Positions 1-5,842 are shown, counted from the first letter of the stretch. The stretch: DNA of 5,842 nt from Hydrogenophilales bacterium (GCA_011391655.1 JAABQE010000295.1:1-5842), one strand, 5' to 3'. Notes: generated by a model not told the origin, from the sequence alone. Program-made: numbers and translations.

Positions 1-806
1 AAGGTTTCCAGTTCGCTGTAATCGCTGAAATTGAAGCGCCAGCCCCCGTCAGGCTGGCTGACCAGTCGCGCTGCCCAGGCATCCGGCGGCGTGCCAGCGA
101 GACGCAGCGCGGCGCAATGTTCGTTGGTGCGCTGCAACAGGTTGCGCGTGGTGTCGCAGGCCACGATGCGCCCGGCCTTGAGCATGGCGATGCGGCCACA
201 CAGCGCTTCGGCCTCTTCCAGATAATGCGTGGTCAACAAGATGGTATGGCCTTCGCGGTTGAGGCGGCTGATGAATTCCCACAACGAACGGCGCAGATCG
301 ACGTCAACGCCGGCGGTAGGCTCATCGAGCACGATCACCGGCGGCTTGTGCACCAGCGCCTGCGCCACCAGCAGGCGGCGCTTCATCCCGCCCGACAGGT
401 TTTGCGTATTCTTGGCCGCGTGCTGGGTGAGATCGAGGTGATGCATGATCTCGTCGATCCAGCTGTCGTTGTGCGTGAGGCCAAAGTAGCCGGACTGGAT
501 GCGCAGGGTTTCGCGCACATTGAAAAACGGATCGTAGACCAACTCCTGCGGCACCACGCCCAGTGCACGGCGCGCCTGGCGATAGTCGCGCACCACGTCG
601 TGGCCCATGATGGCGGCGTGTCCGGAATCGGCACGGGTGAGTCCGGCCAGGATCGAAATCAGCGTGGTTTTGCCGGCGCCGTTCGGGCCCAGCAAACCAA
701 AAAACTCGCCCGCCTGGATGTCGAGCGAAACGCCATCAAGCGCCTGGGTGGTTCGAAAGCATTTGCGCAGATCGCGCACGTTGATCGCGGGACCGCTCTG
801 GCTCAT
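1..806 (-). CDS. YadG-like ABC-2 type transporter ATP-binding protein (partial, C-terminus cut by window edge)
   Basis: This is the cytoplasmic ATPase subunit of an ABC-2 type transporter. My translation from the ATG at 804-806 gives 268 residues that are still open at position 1. Visible motifs are Walker A GPNGAGKTT (residues 40-48), the Q-loop glutamine in VVPQE (Q87), the signature LSGGMKRR (137-144), Walker B VIVLDEP (157-163), the D-loop AGVD (165-168) and the H-loop histidine in LTTHYLEEAE (H194). The stretch LDEPTAGVD-LRRS-W followed by LTTHYLEEAEALC closely matches Escherichia coli YadG as I remember it. That family is about 305-310 aa, so roughly 40 residues are missing at the edge. 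The start codon overlaps the mlaB stop as ATGA, implying translational coupling. The expected next gene is the YadH-like permease, not visible here. The substrate of YadGH-type transporters is not established, so none is assigned. Confidence 0.93.
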   Translation of the reverse strand, partial: MSQSGPAINVRDLRKCFRTTQALDGVSLDIQAGEFFGLLGPNGAGKTTLISILAGLTRADSGHAAIMGHDVVRDYRQARRALGVVPQELVYDPFFNVRETLRIQSGYFGLTHNDSWIDEIMHHLDLTQHAAKNTQNLSGGMKRRLLVAQALVHKPPVIVLDEPTAGVDVDLRRSLWEFISRLNREGHTILLTTHYLEEAEALCGRIAMLKAGRIVACDTTRNLLQRTNEHCAALRLAGTPPDAWAARLVSQPDGGWRFNFSDYSELET

Positions 807-1078
807 TGGGGAAGCAGGTCGGATACGCCATAGAGTTCGGCGAGCGTGGTCAGGCTTGCTGGCAGGCCGGTGCACACCACAGCTTTCCCGGATTTCCCGG
901 CGTACCGCATGCTGCTGAAGATAAGTGCAAGCGCTGCCGAATCGGCGCTTTCAACGCCACTGAAATCCAGCGTATCGACGCCGTTTTCAAGTTGCGGCTG
1001 CAATTCACGCAGCAACCCGCCCACGCTGTCCACCGTCACCACACCCGCGATGCGGCAGCAGGAGCCTTCACAAGTCAT
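803..1078 (-). CDS. mlaB: MlaB, STAS-domain subunit of the MlaFEDB phospholipid transporter
   Basis: A 91-aa single STAS domain, close to the 97 aa of E. coli MlaB. In the family this cytoplasmic subunit binds MlaF and is needed for stability and activity of the complex. The region LDFSGVESADSAALALIFSS (residues 37-56) carries the Asp-Ser of the loop before the first STAS helix; it aligns with the DT of E. coli MlaB, where the threonine is functionally important, so Ser47 is the equivalent. Position right after mlaC and the length support the call more than the divergent sequence does. I chose the ATG at 1076-1078, whose first base is shared with the mlaC stop (TGATG). A GTG directly before it (1079-1081) would overlap by four bases and add one residue. 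No convincing Shine-Dalgarno is seen, so coupled translation is likely. The N-terminus has three cysteines (C3, C7, C8). Confidence 0.88.
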   Translation of the reverse strand: MTCEGSCCRIAGVVTVDSVGGLLRELQPQLENGVDTLDFSGVESADSAALALIFSSMRYAGKSGKAVVCTGLPASLTTLAELYGVSDLLPQ

Positions 1079-1713
1079 CACGAACCAGGGCGCGGCGCCG
1101 GTTTGGCGGTGCCGTTGGCAGACTGGGCAGCGAGCGTTTTGATCAAGCCGTCAATCCCGCTCTGGCGGATGGTGCTGGAAAAGGACGAACGGTAATTGGT
1201 GACCAGGCTGACATTGTCGATCGCCACGTCGTACACCTTCCAGCCGAAAGCCGTCTTGTACATGCTGTAGTCGATGGGAAGCGGCGGCGCGCCCGGCTGG
1301 CGAATTTCGGTATGAACCGTCACGTCAGTATCGTCTGGCTTGATGGTCATCGGCTTGAATTCAACCACTTGATTGGAGAATTCCGTAAGCGAACGGGCAT
1401 AGGTACGCACCAGAAGATTGCGGAACTCGGTCACCAACGCCTGTTTCTGCTGCGCAGTGGCGCGCGGCCAGTGCTTGCCAACAGCCAGCTGGGTCATGCG
1501 ATTGAAATCGAAGTTGGGCAGAACTTTGGCTTCGACCAGTTTATAGACCTTGGACAGGTCGCCGCTCTGGATGGTCTTGTCCTGCTTCAGGATCACCAGC
1601 ACTTCCTGCGTGGTGGTGCGTGCAAGCACGTCAGGCGGAATGTCGGCAGCCTGGGCCAAACCGGCGTTCAAGCCGAGCGCCAGTGCCAGTGATAGAAAAA
1701 AAGCGTGCAGCAT
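1078..1713 (-). CDS. mlaC: MlaC, periplasmic phospholipid-binding shuttle protein
   Basis: A 211-aa protein of the Tol_Tol_Ttg2 (MlaC) family, the same length as E. coli MlaC as I recall. It carries phospholipid through the periplasm between the inner-membrane MlaFEDB complex and the outer membrane. The N-terminus is a typical Sec signal peptide (residues 1 to about 22, hydrophobic LSLALALGLNAG, cleavage near AQA-AD). Family hallmarks are VLPNFDFNRMTQLAVGKHW (64-82) with the following QK-ALV-EF-NLLVRTYA, and WKVYDVAIDNVSLVTNYRS (158-176) near the C-terminus. I chose the ATG at 1711-1713 because it puts the signal peptide at the N-terminus and has AGGA at 1724-1727, 10 nt upstream. An in-frame GTG at 1777-1779, directly after the tolC-like stop, would add 22 residues with charges ahead of the signal peptide and is less likely. 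Its stop overlaps the start of mlaB. Confidence 0.95.
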   Translation of the reverse strand: MLHAFFLSLALALGLNAGLAQAADIPPDVLARTTTQEVLVILKQDKTIQSGDLSKVYKLVEAKVLPNFDFNRMTQLAVGKHWPRATAQQKQALVTEFRNLLVRTYARSLTEFSNQVVEFKPMTIKPDDTDVTVHTEIRQPGAPPLPIDYSMYKTAFGWKVYDVAIDNVSLVTNYRSSFSSTIRQSGIDGLIKTLAAQSANGTAKPAPRPGS

Positions 1714-1779
1714 AGTCAGATTATCCTGTTCAAAAGTCGGGGCAAGCAAGCGGCGAGTCAGTAGGTAGACGCCCGCCAC

Positions 1780-3183
1780 TTACTTGAGTTCACCCGTCAA
1801 ACGTGCGAGTTGGGCCACGTTCATGTTGTATTCGTTGATGGCTTGCACGTACTCGGTCTGGGTCAGCACATAGCTCTTCAGCGCCTCGATCATCCTGTCG
1901 GCACTTTCCAGCCCGGCCGAGAAATCGGCCAGCGACGCCACCACCCAGCGCCGTGCCGCGACTGCGCTGCTGGCCAGTTCACGCTGCGACGCGAAATTGG
2001 ACTGGGCATGGGCATACGCCTCACCCACTTCAAACGGCACGCCTTCCAATGCGAAAGCTTTCCTGTGATTAAGCGCCTCCAGTTCGGCCTGCGCCTGGTT
2101 GACGCGCGCACTGGCCACTTCGAACACCGAATCCCATTTCACGCCGACGACCGGAGTCAGGCCGCCACTGTTGAAGAAATCGTTGACGTAGGGATTGTCC
2201 AGGCTGTCGCGCTGCGAGGCATAGTTGAATTCCCCAATCACGCCTGCGTACACATCGGGCATGCGGTCCGCTTTTTTGGCGGCGACCAGGGCACGACGAG
2301 CGCGCAATCCGGCTTCCAGCTGTAGCATTTCGGGACGATCCTGCAGCGCACGCGACTGGAAGTCGGCCAATTCGGCCTGCGGAAACGGCACCGGCTCGAG
2401 CCGCTCATCGGTCACGCTCAATTCGCCTTTCAACCCAATGCCGGTCAGCACCTTGAGACCGTCCAGGCTGATTTTTTCAAGTGCGCGTGCCTGATTGCCA
2501 TATTTCGCCAGCAAGCCCTTGACGGTTTGCAGGGCATACAGGTCAGACTGCTTGGCGGTGCCGGTTTCGTCCTGAAGACTTTGTTCGACGCTGGCGAGTT
2601 CCTTTTTCAGGCGCGCCTGAATATCGTCCAGATACACCCGGATGTCGCGGGCAGCCAGATAGCCGAAATAGGCGCGCTTGGTGTCATACACAATGTCGGT
2701 GCGCGTTTTCTTGAGATCGCCGCGCTTGATGTCGATATTGCCCTGCGCGGCTTCACCGTAATGCTCCACCTTGCCAAAGGTGTACAGCGGCTTGATCAGG
2801 GCGAAGCCGATATGCGTCCAGTCGGACAGGCCATTCAGTTCGTTGCCATCGCTGCGCGGGGTGCACGGAAAAGCCGTACACGATTGAGCCCCGCCCTGAT
2901 AAAACCCACCCTCGACTTCCGGTGCCAAACCCACAAAAGCGTTGACGCCCACCCGCCAGCCCATGTTGCCCTGCACTTCCTGCAACAGGCCGCGCGCGGC
3001 CTCAACCACCTGCTCGCTTTCCTTGATGCGGGGGTCGGCTGCGAGGCTCATTTCCACTGCCTGCTGCAAGTTGATGGTGTCAGCCTGTCCGGGCAAAGCG
3101 GCCATCAGCATGCCAGCCGCCAGAAGTGTGCGCGCCAGGGTGTTCAATTCTGGCGTTTTGAAGCTCATGGCATTGAATTTCAC
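1780..3183 (-). CDS. TolC-family outer membrane protein inside the mla operon
   Basis: A 467-aa outer-membrane efflux (OEP/TolC) family protein. Such proteins form trimers with an outer-membrane beta barrel and a long periplasmic alpha barrel. Residues about 14-34 form a Sec signal peptide (LAAGMLMAAL, cleavage near GQA-DT) with no lipobox cysteine. Two internal repeats follow: one with IGFALIKPLYTFGKVEHYGE (125-144) at the first barrel hairpin and long helices to about 245; a second starting near the family-typical DRPEM (282-286), with VGVKWDSVFEVASARVNQAQ (347-366) at the second hairpin. Full length matches the family. The GTG start at 3181-3183 overlaps the mlaD stop (GTGA) and has a perfect AGGAGGT 7 nt upstream; the ATG at residue 6 is too far from it. 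It sits where some related operons carry mlaA, so it may be the outer-membrane partner of this Mla system. An efflux role with another inner-membrane pump remains possible. C102 and C107 lie in a likely surface loop. Confidence 0.93.
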   Translation of the reverse strand: MKFNAMSFKTPELNTLARTLLAAGMLMAALPGQADTINLQQAVEMSLAADPRIKESEQVVEAARGLLQEVQGNMGWRVGVNAFVGLAPEVEGGFYQGGAQSCTAFPCTPRSDGNELNGLSDWTHIGFALIKPLYTFGKVEHYGEAAQGNIDIKRGDLKKTRTDIVYDTKRAYFGYLAARDIRVYLDDIQARLKKELASVEQSLQDETGTAKQSDLYALQTVKGLLAKYGNQARALEKISLDGLKVLTGIGLKGELSVTDERLEPVPFPQAELADFQSRALQDRPEMLQLEAGLRARRALVAAKKADRMPDVYAGVIGEFNYASQRDSLDNPYVNDFFNSGGLTPVVGVKWDSVFEVASARVNQAQAELEALNHRKAFALEGVPFEVGEAYAHAQSNFASQRELASSAVAARRWVVASLADFSAGLESADRMIEALKSYVLTQTEYVQAINEYNMNVAQLARLTGELK

Positions 3184-3647
3184 TGTTGCACCTCCTCTTG
3201 AGCCTTGCTGTACAAAAACTGGCCAATCAACTTCTCCAGCACCACCGCGTCCTGCGTGATGAGGATACGGTCTTTTTCTTTCAGTTTCGAACTGTCGCCA
3301 CCCGCATCAAGTCCGACGTATTGCTCGCCCAACAGGCCTGAAGTCAGAATAGACGCTGAACTGTCCTTGGGAAAAGCATAGCGCTTGTCGAGGCGCAGAA
3401 TGACCGTTGCCTCATAGGTTTCATTGTCAAATTGAATATCCGCCACGCGACCGACGACCACGCCTGCGCTCTTGACCGGCGCACGCGGCTTGAGTCCGCC
3501 AATATTTTCAAACCGGGCAGCGACTTCATATCCTTCCGATGCTTTGAACGTGTTCATGCTTCCAACCCTGAGCGCCAGAAACAGCAAGGCAGCGCCTCCC
3601 GCGATGACCAGCAATCCCACCCATAGATCGAGTACGGTCTTGTTCAT
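3180..3647 (-). CDS. mlaD: MlaD, MCE-domain inner-membrane-anchored lipid transport protein
   Basis: A 155-aa MlaD. Family members form a hexameric ring in the periplasm on top of MlaFE and pass phospholipid through a central hydrophobic pore. One N-terminal transmembrane helix spans residues about 8-27 (WVGLLVIAGGAALLFLALRV). The MCE domain spans about 39-117, with NIGGLKPRAPVKSAGVVVGR (48-67) and the conserved LTSGLLGEQYVGLDAG (101-116). After it comes the pore-helix segment VVLEKLIGQFLYS (135-147). The protein stops eight residues later, so it lacks the long polar C-terminal tail of the 183-aa E. coli protein. The ATG at 3645-3647 lies four bases after the mlaE stop, and only a distant GGGGA is seen upstream, so coupled translation is likely. 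Its stop overlaps the start of the tolC-like gene. Confidence 0.96.
   Translation of the reverse strand: MNKTVLDLWVGLLVIAGGAALLFLALRVGSMNTFKASEGYEVAARFENIGGLKPRAPVKSAGVVVGRVADIQFDNETYEATVILRLDKRYAFPKDSSASILTSGLLGEQYVGLDAGGDSSKLKEKDRILITQDAVVLEKLIGQFLYSKAQEEVQQ
3190..3196 (-). promoter_or_regulatory. Strong ribosome binding site for the tolC-like gene
   Basis: The minus strand reads AGGAGGT here, inside the last codons of mlaD and 6-7 nt before the GTG at 3183-3181. It is the strongest Shine-Dalgarno in the window. It fixes the GTG rather than the ATG five codons later as the start, and suggests the tolC-like protein is translated efficiently on its own. Confidence 0.8.
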
Positions 3648-3651
3648 GATG

Positions 3652-4440
3652 TTAATTAAGTCCCCGGAACATGAATGCAGTCAAAACAAAATCCAGCGCC
3701 AGCACAGCCAGGCTGGACGTCACCACGGTACGCGTGGTCGCGCCCGAGACCCCTTCGGCAGTGGGGGGCGCATCGTACCCTTCAAACAATGCAATCGCGG
3801 TGATGGCGATGCCGAACACCACACTCTTGATGACGCCATTCAGGATGTCTTGCTCGAAATCGACTGCGCTCTGCATCTGTGACCAGAACGCGCCTTCGTC
3901 GACCCCGATCAATTGCACACCGACCAGATAGCCGCCGAAAATCCCCATCGCCGAGAACAGCGCCGCCAGCAGCGGCATCGAAATCACGCCGGCCCAGAAG
4001 CGCGGCGCCACCACACGGGCAATCGGGTCGACCGCCATCATTTCCATCGCCGACAATTGCTCGGTCGTCTTCATCAGGCCTATCTCCGCCGTGATCGCAC
4101 TGCCCGCGCGGCTGGCAAACAATAGCGCCGCCACCACCGGCCCCAACTCGCGCACCAGCGACAGCGCCACCAGAATGCCCAGCGACTCTTCCGCGCCATA
4201 GGTTTGCAAGGTTTCATAGCCTTGCAGGCCCAGCACCATGCCGACGAACAGTCCCGACACCAGAATAATGATCAGAGACAGCACGCCACTGAAATATAGC
4301 TCGCGAATGGTGAGGCCAAAGCGGCGGAATGCCGTGCCCGAACGGAACAGAATCGTCACAAAGAAACGCACCGCAAACCCCATGCGCCAGACGCCCTGAA
4401 TGGTGCGATGCCCCAGTCTCTCGATGCTCTGCTTAAGCAC
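3652..4440 (-). CDS. mlaE: MlaE, permease subunit of the MlaFEDB phospholipid transporter
   Basis: A 262-aa inner-membrane permease (MlaE/YrbE family; E. coli MlaE is about 260 aa). It forms the membrane dimer that couples ATP hydrolysis by MlaF to lipid movement through MlaD. The diagnostic block [20 protein letters not shown] (97-116), followed by [20 protein letters not shown] (117-136) and VDP, is clear, as is [13 protein letters not shown] (146-158). Hydrophobic segments fall at about 52-74, 88-109, 148-176, 203-220 and 239-259, after an amphipathic N-terminal helix. I chose the GTG at 4438-4440: it has GGAGGG at 4445-4450 and gives the family length. A longer reading frame to an ATG at 4584 would add 48 residues that overlap mlaF and look like out-of-frame translation. 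The start overlaps the mlaF stop by 8 nt. Confidence 0.95.
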   Translation of the reverse strand: MLKQSIERLGHRTIQGVWRMGFAVRFFVTILFRSGTAFRRFGLTIRELYFSGVLSLIIILVSGLFVGMVLGLQGYETLQTYGAEESLGILVALSLVRELGPVVAALLFASRAGSAITAEIGLMKTTEQLSAMEMMAVDPIARVVAPRFWAGVISMPLLAALFSAMGIFGGYLVGVQLIGVDEGAFWSQMQSAVDFEQDILNGVIKSVVFGIAITAIALFEGYDAPPTAEGVSGATTRTVVTSSLAVLALDFVLTAFMFRGLN

Positions 4441-5245
4441 CCTGCCCTCCCAGGTGCAGGTCATCGGCGTAGGGTGGCGCCGGATAGTGAAACGGCACCG
4501 GGCCGTCGGCCTCGCCATGCACGAACTGATGCACGAAGGGCAGTCCGGAGGCACGCATTTCATCCGCCGTTCCCTCGGCGACAATCACGCCGTCCGAGAT
4601 GAAATAAATGTAATCGACGATTTTCAGCGACTCATGCACATCATGCGTCACCACAATCGAAGTCAACCCGAGTGTGTCAGTCAGGCGGCGGATCAGGTTG
4701 CCGGTCACCCCCAGCGAGATGGGGTCGAGCCCGGCAAACGGCTCGTCGTACAGCACCAGCATGGGTTCCAGCGCAATCGCCCGCGCCAGTGCCACCCGCC
4801 GCGCCATGCCGCCAGACAGCTCGGCCGGCATCAGCTGTGCCGCACCGCGCAGGCCAACGGCATGCAACTTCATCAGCACCAGATCGCGCACAACGTCTTC
4901 CGGCAAATCGGTATGTTCGCGCAACTGGAACGCCACGTTGTCGAACACGGTCATGTCGGTAAATAGTGCGCCAAACTGGAACAACATGCCCATTTTGCGG
5001 CGCAGGCGACACAGCCCCTCCTGGTCGAGTTTGGCCACCCATTCACCCGCCACCCGCACCACGCCCTTGCTGGGCTTGATTTGCCCGCCAATCAAGCGCA
5101 GCAAGGTGGTTTTGCCGCAACCGCTGCTACCCATGATCGCCACCACCTGGCCGCGCTTAGCAGTCAAATTGATGTTTTTCAGGATGGATCGCTCACCATA
5201 GCCAAAAGCCAGCTGTTCGATTTCGATCAGGTTGTCGTTCTGCAA
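4433..5245 (-). CDS. mlaF: MlaF, ATPase subunit of the MlaFEDB phospholipid transporter
   Basis: A 270-aa ABC ATPase that powers the Mla inner-membrane complex from the cytoplasm. Motifs are Walker [10 protein letters not shown] (39-47), the Q-loop in [13 protein letters not shown] (Q90), the signature LSGGMARR (143-150), Walker B LVLYDEP (163-169), the D-loop AGLD (171-174) and the H-loop H201. The C-terminal extension [15 protein letters not shown] (243-257) is the MlaF-specific tail that contacts the neighbouring ATPase and the MlaB side in known structures. This separates it from generic ABC ATPases. The start is a TTG at 5243-5245. An in-frame TGA lies three codons upstream, no ATG or GTG is available near it, and the only Shine-Dalgarno-like bases are a GGGG about 11 nt upstream, so initiation may be weak. 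It is the first gene after a 92-bp gap and so the likely head of the mla operon. Confidence 0.96.
   Translation of the reverse strand: MQNDNLIEIEQLAFGYGERSILKNINLTAKRGQVVAIMGSSGCGKTTLLRLIGGQIKPSKGVVRVAGEWVAKLDQEGLCRLRRKMGMLFQFGALFTDMTVFDNVAFQLREHTDLPEDVVRDLVLMKLHAVGLRGAAQLMPAELSGGMARRVALARAIALEPMLVLYDEPFAGLDPISLGVTGNLIRRLTDTLGLTSIVVTHDVHESLKIVDYIYFISDGVIVAEGTADEMRASGLPFVHQFVHGEADGPVPFHYPAPPYADDLHLGGQGA
4445..4450 (-). promoter_or_regulatory. Ribosome binding site for mlaE
   Basis: GGAGGG on the minus strand lies 4 nt before the GTG at 4440-4438, within the end of mlaF. It supports the GTG start and the 262-aa product over the longer open frame that begins at 4584. Confidence 0.7.
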
Positions 5246-5297
5246 AGGGAATCAAGCCCCGTCATGTGGAAAAGGAAACACGGCATTTTACCGAATA

Positions 5298-5326
5298 GTC
5301 ATGTCATGCGCTCACGCAAACATGAC
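5298..5326. repeat. GTCATG direct and inverted repeat cluster upstream of mlaF
   Basis: GTCATG occurs on the plus strand at 5298-5303 and 5303-5308 (sharing one base), with the inverted copy CATGAC at 5321-5326; a further GTCATG lies at 5261-5266. On the minus strand, GTCA (5326-5323) can pair with TGAC (5306-5303) and TGCG (5318-5315) with CGCA (5310-5307) around a TGAG loop, leaving a four-base bulge. It lies just upstream of the candidate -10 box, where an operator could sit. It may be chance. Confidence 0.25.
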
Positions 5327-5337
5327 CCTGGGGGGTC
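5324..5337 (-). terminator. Weak hairpin after the DUF72-like gene
   Basis: Immediately after the TGA of the DUF72-like gene the minus strand reads GACCC-CCCA-GGGTC, a five-base-pair GC-rich stem with a four-base loop. It is not followed by a T-run, so it is not a standard intrinsic terminator. It might attenuate or merely separate the two transcription units. Confidence 0.2.
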
Positions 5338-5787
5338 TCAGTAGCCCAGCACCTGACTCAGGGTGGCGACCTGTTCCAGCCAATCCAGATTGCCGTTGCG
5401 ACTGATCACAAAAAACGGCTCACCGCTGGCCGCGCATGCACTCGCGTGGCGTGCCAGTTCACGCAGGTCGGGAGACGCATCGAGCCACCATAGATGCGTA
5501 GCGCACCAGTCCGGCGTCGCTTCGATCACGCGGTCATCGCGGGGAGGAGCAACGGTGCCGGGCTCCAGCAAGAAATGGAAGCCGGGCTGCGTATCGTCCA
5601 GCCATTGCGCCCATTCGGCCGCCGACGCGGCTTGCCAGCGCGCCGCCGACAAATACACGGCCTGAAACCGGGTATTGTAGTAAGACAGCAACCAGTCGTC
5701 AGGCAGGCCGGCGGGGTAGAAATGGTCGCGCCAGCCAGGATGCAGCCAGTCTTCCGTACCCAGGTTGATCAGGTTGGCTGCGCTCAA
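5338..5787 (-). CDS. Short DUF72-like (YecE-like) protein of unknown function
   Basis: A 149-aa soluble protein with no signal peptide or membrane segment. The N-terminal region LGTEDWLHPGWRDHFYPAGL (9-28), followed by LPDDWLLSYYNTRFQAVYLS (28-47), resembles the opening of DUF72/YecE proteins, which typically begin with IGTSGW, then a W-x-x-FYP segment and a YY--F pair. Full DUF72 proteins are about 240-280 aa. This one has only about half that length, and the later part (FHFLLEPG at 70-77, then PFFVISRNGNLDWLEQ at 124-139) is not one I can assign. Function is unknown; I do not infer an enzymatic role. The TTG start at 5785-5787 overlaps the stop of the upstream frame as TTGA; no ATG or GTG occurs upstream in frame before the window edge. 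A weak hairpin follows the stop, then the gap before mlaF. Confidence 0.75.
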   Translation of the reverse strand: MSAANLINLGTEDWLHPGWRDHFYPAGLPDDWLLSYYNTRFQAVYLSAARWQAASAAEWAQWLDDTQPGFHFLLEPGTVAPPRDDRVIEATPDWCATHLWWLDASPDLRELARHASACAASGEPFFVISRNGNLDWLEQVATLSQVLGY

Positions 5788-5842
5788 GCACGCCGCCAGA
5801 GGGTTCCGCCCGCGCCATCTTCCAGCACGATGCCTGCGGCCG
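5784..5842 (-). CDS. C-terminal end of an unidentified upstream gene (partial)
   Basis: Reading the minus strand from the right edge, one frame gives 18 residues, AAGIVLEDGAGGTLWRRA, then a TGA at 5784-5786 that overlaps the TTG start of the DUF72-like gene (TTGA). The overlap style matches the other junctions here and the residues look like normal protein, so this is probably the end of a real gene co-transcribed with the DUF72-like one. Eighteen residues are too few to name a family. The DUF72-like frame is also open across this stretch, so an N-terminally longer version of that gene is the alternative. Confidence 0.4.
   Translation of the reverse strand, partial: AAGIVLEDGAGGTLWRRA

Larger units (their letters stand above)
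5246..5337 (-). promoter_or_regulatory. Intergenic region upstream of mlaF with candidate promoter
   Basis: This is the only substantial non-coding gap in the window (92 bp) and lies directly before mlaF, so it is where an mla promoter would be expected. On the minus strand there is a TAAAAT at 5290-5285, a five-of-six match to a sigma-70 -10 box, which would give a leader of about 35 nt. No good -35 hexamer is found 16-18 nt upstream; TTGCGT at 5319-5314 is too far. The region could be a weak or activator-dependent promoter, or simply a spacer in a longer transcript. Confidence 0.3.

Noticed and set aside
117..833. Long plus-strand open frame of 238 codons
   Set aside because: It lies wholly antisense to the YadG-like ATPase and the end of mlaB, both with clear family motifs. 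Its composition is typical of the antisense shadow of a GC-rich gene.
1696..1702. Run of seven A (seven T in the coding strand) in the mlaC signal peptide as a phase-variation tract
   Set aside because: It encodes a normal Phe-Phe in a hydrophobic signal sequence and is too short to be a convincing slippage switch; the frame is intact.
1719..1757. Possible internal promoter before mlaC (GATAAT with TTGCTT 18 nt upstream)
   Set aside because: The -35 match is poor, and transcription would begin at about the mlaC ATG, bypassing its ribosome binding site. The GATAAT simply overlaps the AGGA of that site.
2527..3201. Plus-strand open frame of 224 codons
   Set aside because: It is antisense to the TolC-like gene, which has a signal peptide, family motifs and a strong ribosome binding site; no independent evidence of coding.
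4441..4584. 48-codon N-terminal extension of mlaE
   Set aside because: It overlaps the conserved mlaF C-terminus out of frame, is rich in Arg/Cys/Pro, and the GTG at 4440 has a good ribosome binding site and gives the family length.

Overview
The window is a single-direction gene block, all on the minus strand, from a Gram-negative proteobacterium. Protein similarity to the Mla set, moderately high GC, and the mlaF-mlaE-mlaD-X-mlaC-mlaB order followed by a YadG-like ABC ATPase all point to a betaproteobacterium. I recall this order from several beta genomes. The genus cannot be told from the sequence alone.

In transcription order (right to left): the last codons of an unidentified gene (5784-5842); a short DUF72-like protein (5338-5787); a 92-bp intergenic gap with a candidate promoter and a cluster of GTCATG motifs; then mlaF (ATPase), mlaE (permease), mlaD (MCE-domain ring), a TolC-family outer-membrane protein, mlaC (periplasmic lipid carrier), mlaB (STAS subunit), and the first 268 codons of a YadG-type ABC ATPase that runs off the left edge. 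From mlaF onward almost every junction overlaps or nearly touches (8 nt, 4-nt gap, 4 nt, 66-nt gap, 1 nt, 4 nt), so this reads as one translationally coupled operon.

MlaF, E, D and B together form the inner-membrane MlaFEDB complex. MlaC shuttles phospholipid across the periplasm to or from the outer membrane. In the classical system the outer-membrane partner is the lipoprotein MlaA (VacJ). No MlaA is encoded here. The position between mlaD and mlaC, where several betaproteobacteria carry mlaA as I recall, is filled by a full-length TolC-like channel protein with its own strong ribosome binding site. This is the most interesting point of the window: it suggests an Mla/MCE system served by a TolC-type outer-membrane component, or an efflux channel gene that has joined the operon beside the YadG-type transporter. 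All genes look intact apart from the two cut by the window edges. No mobile elements, RNA genes or CRISPR arrays were seen.
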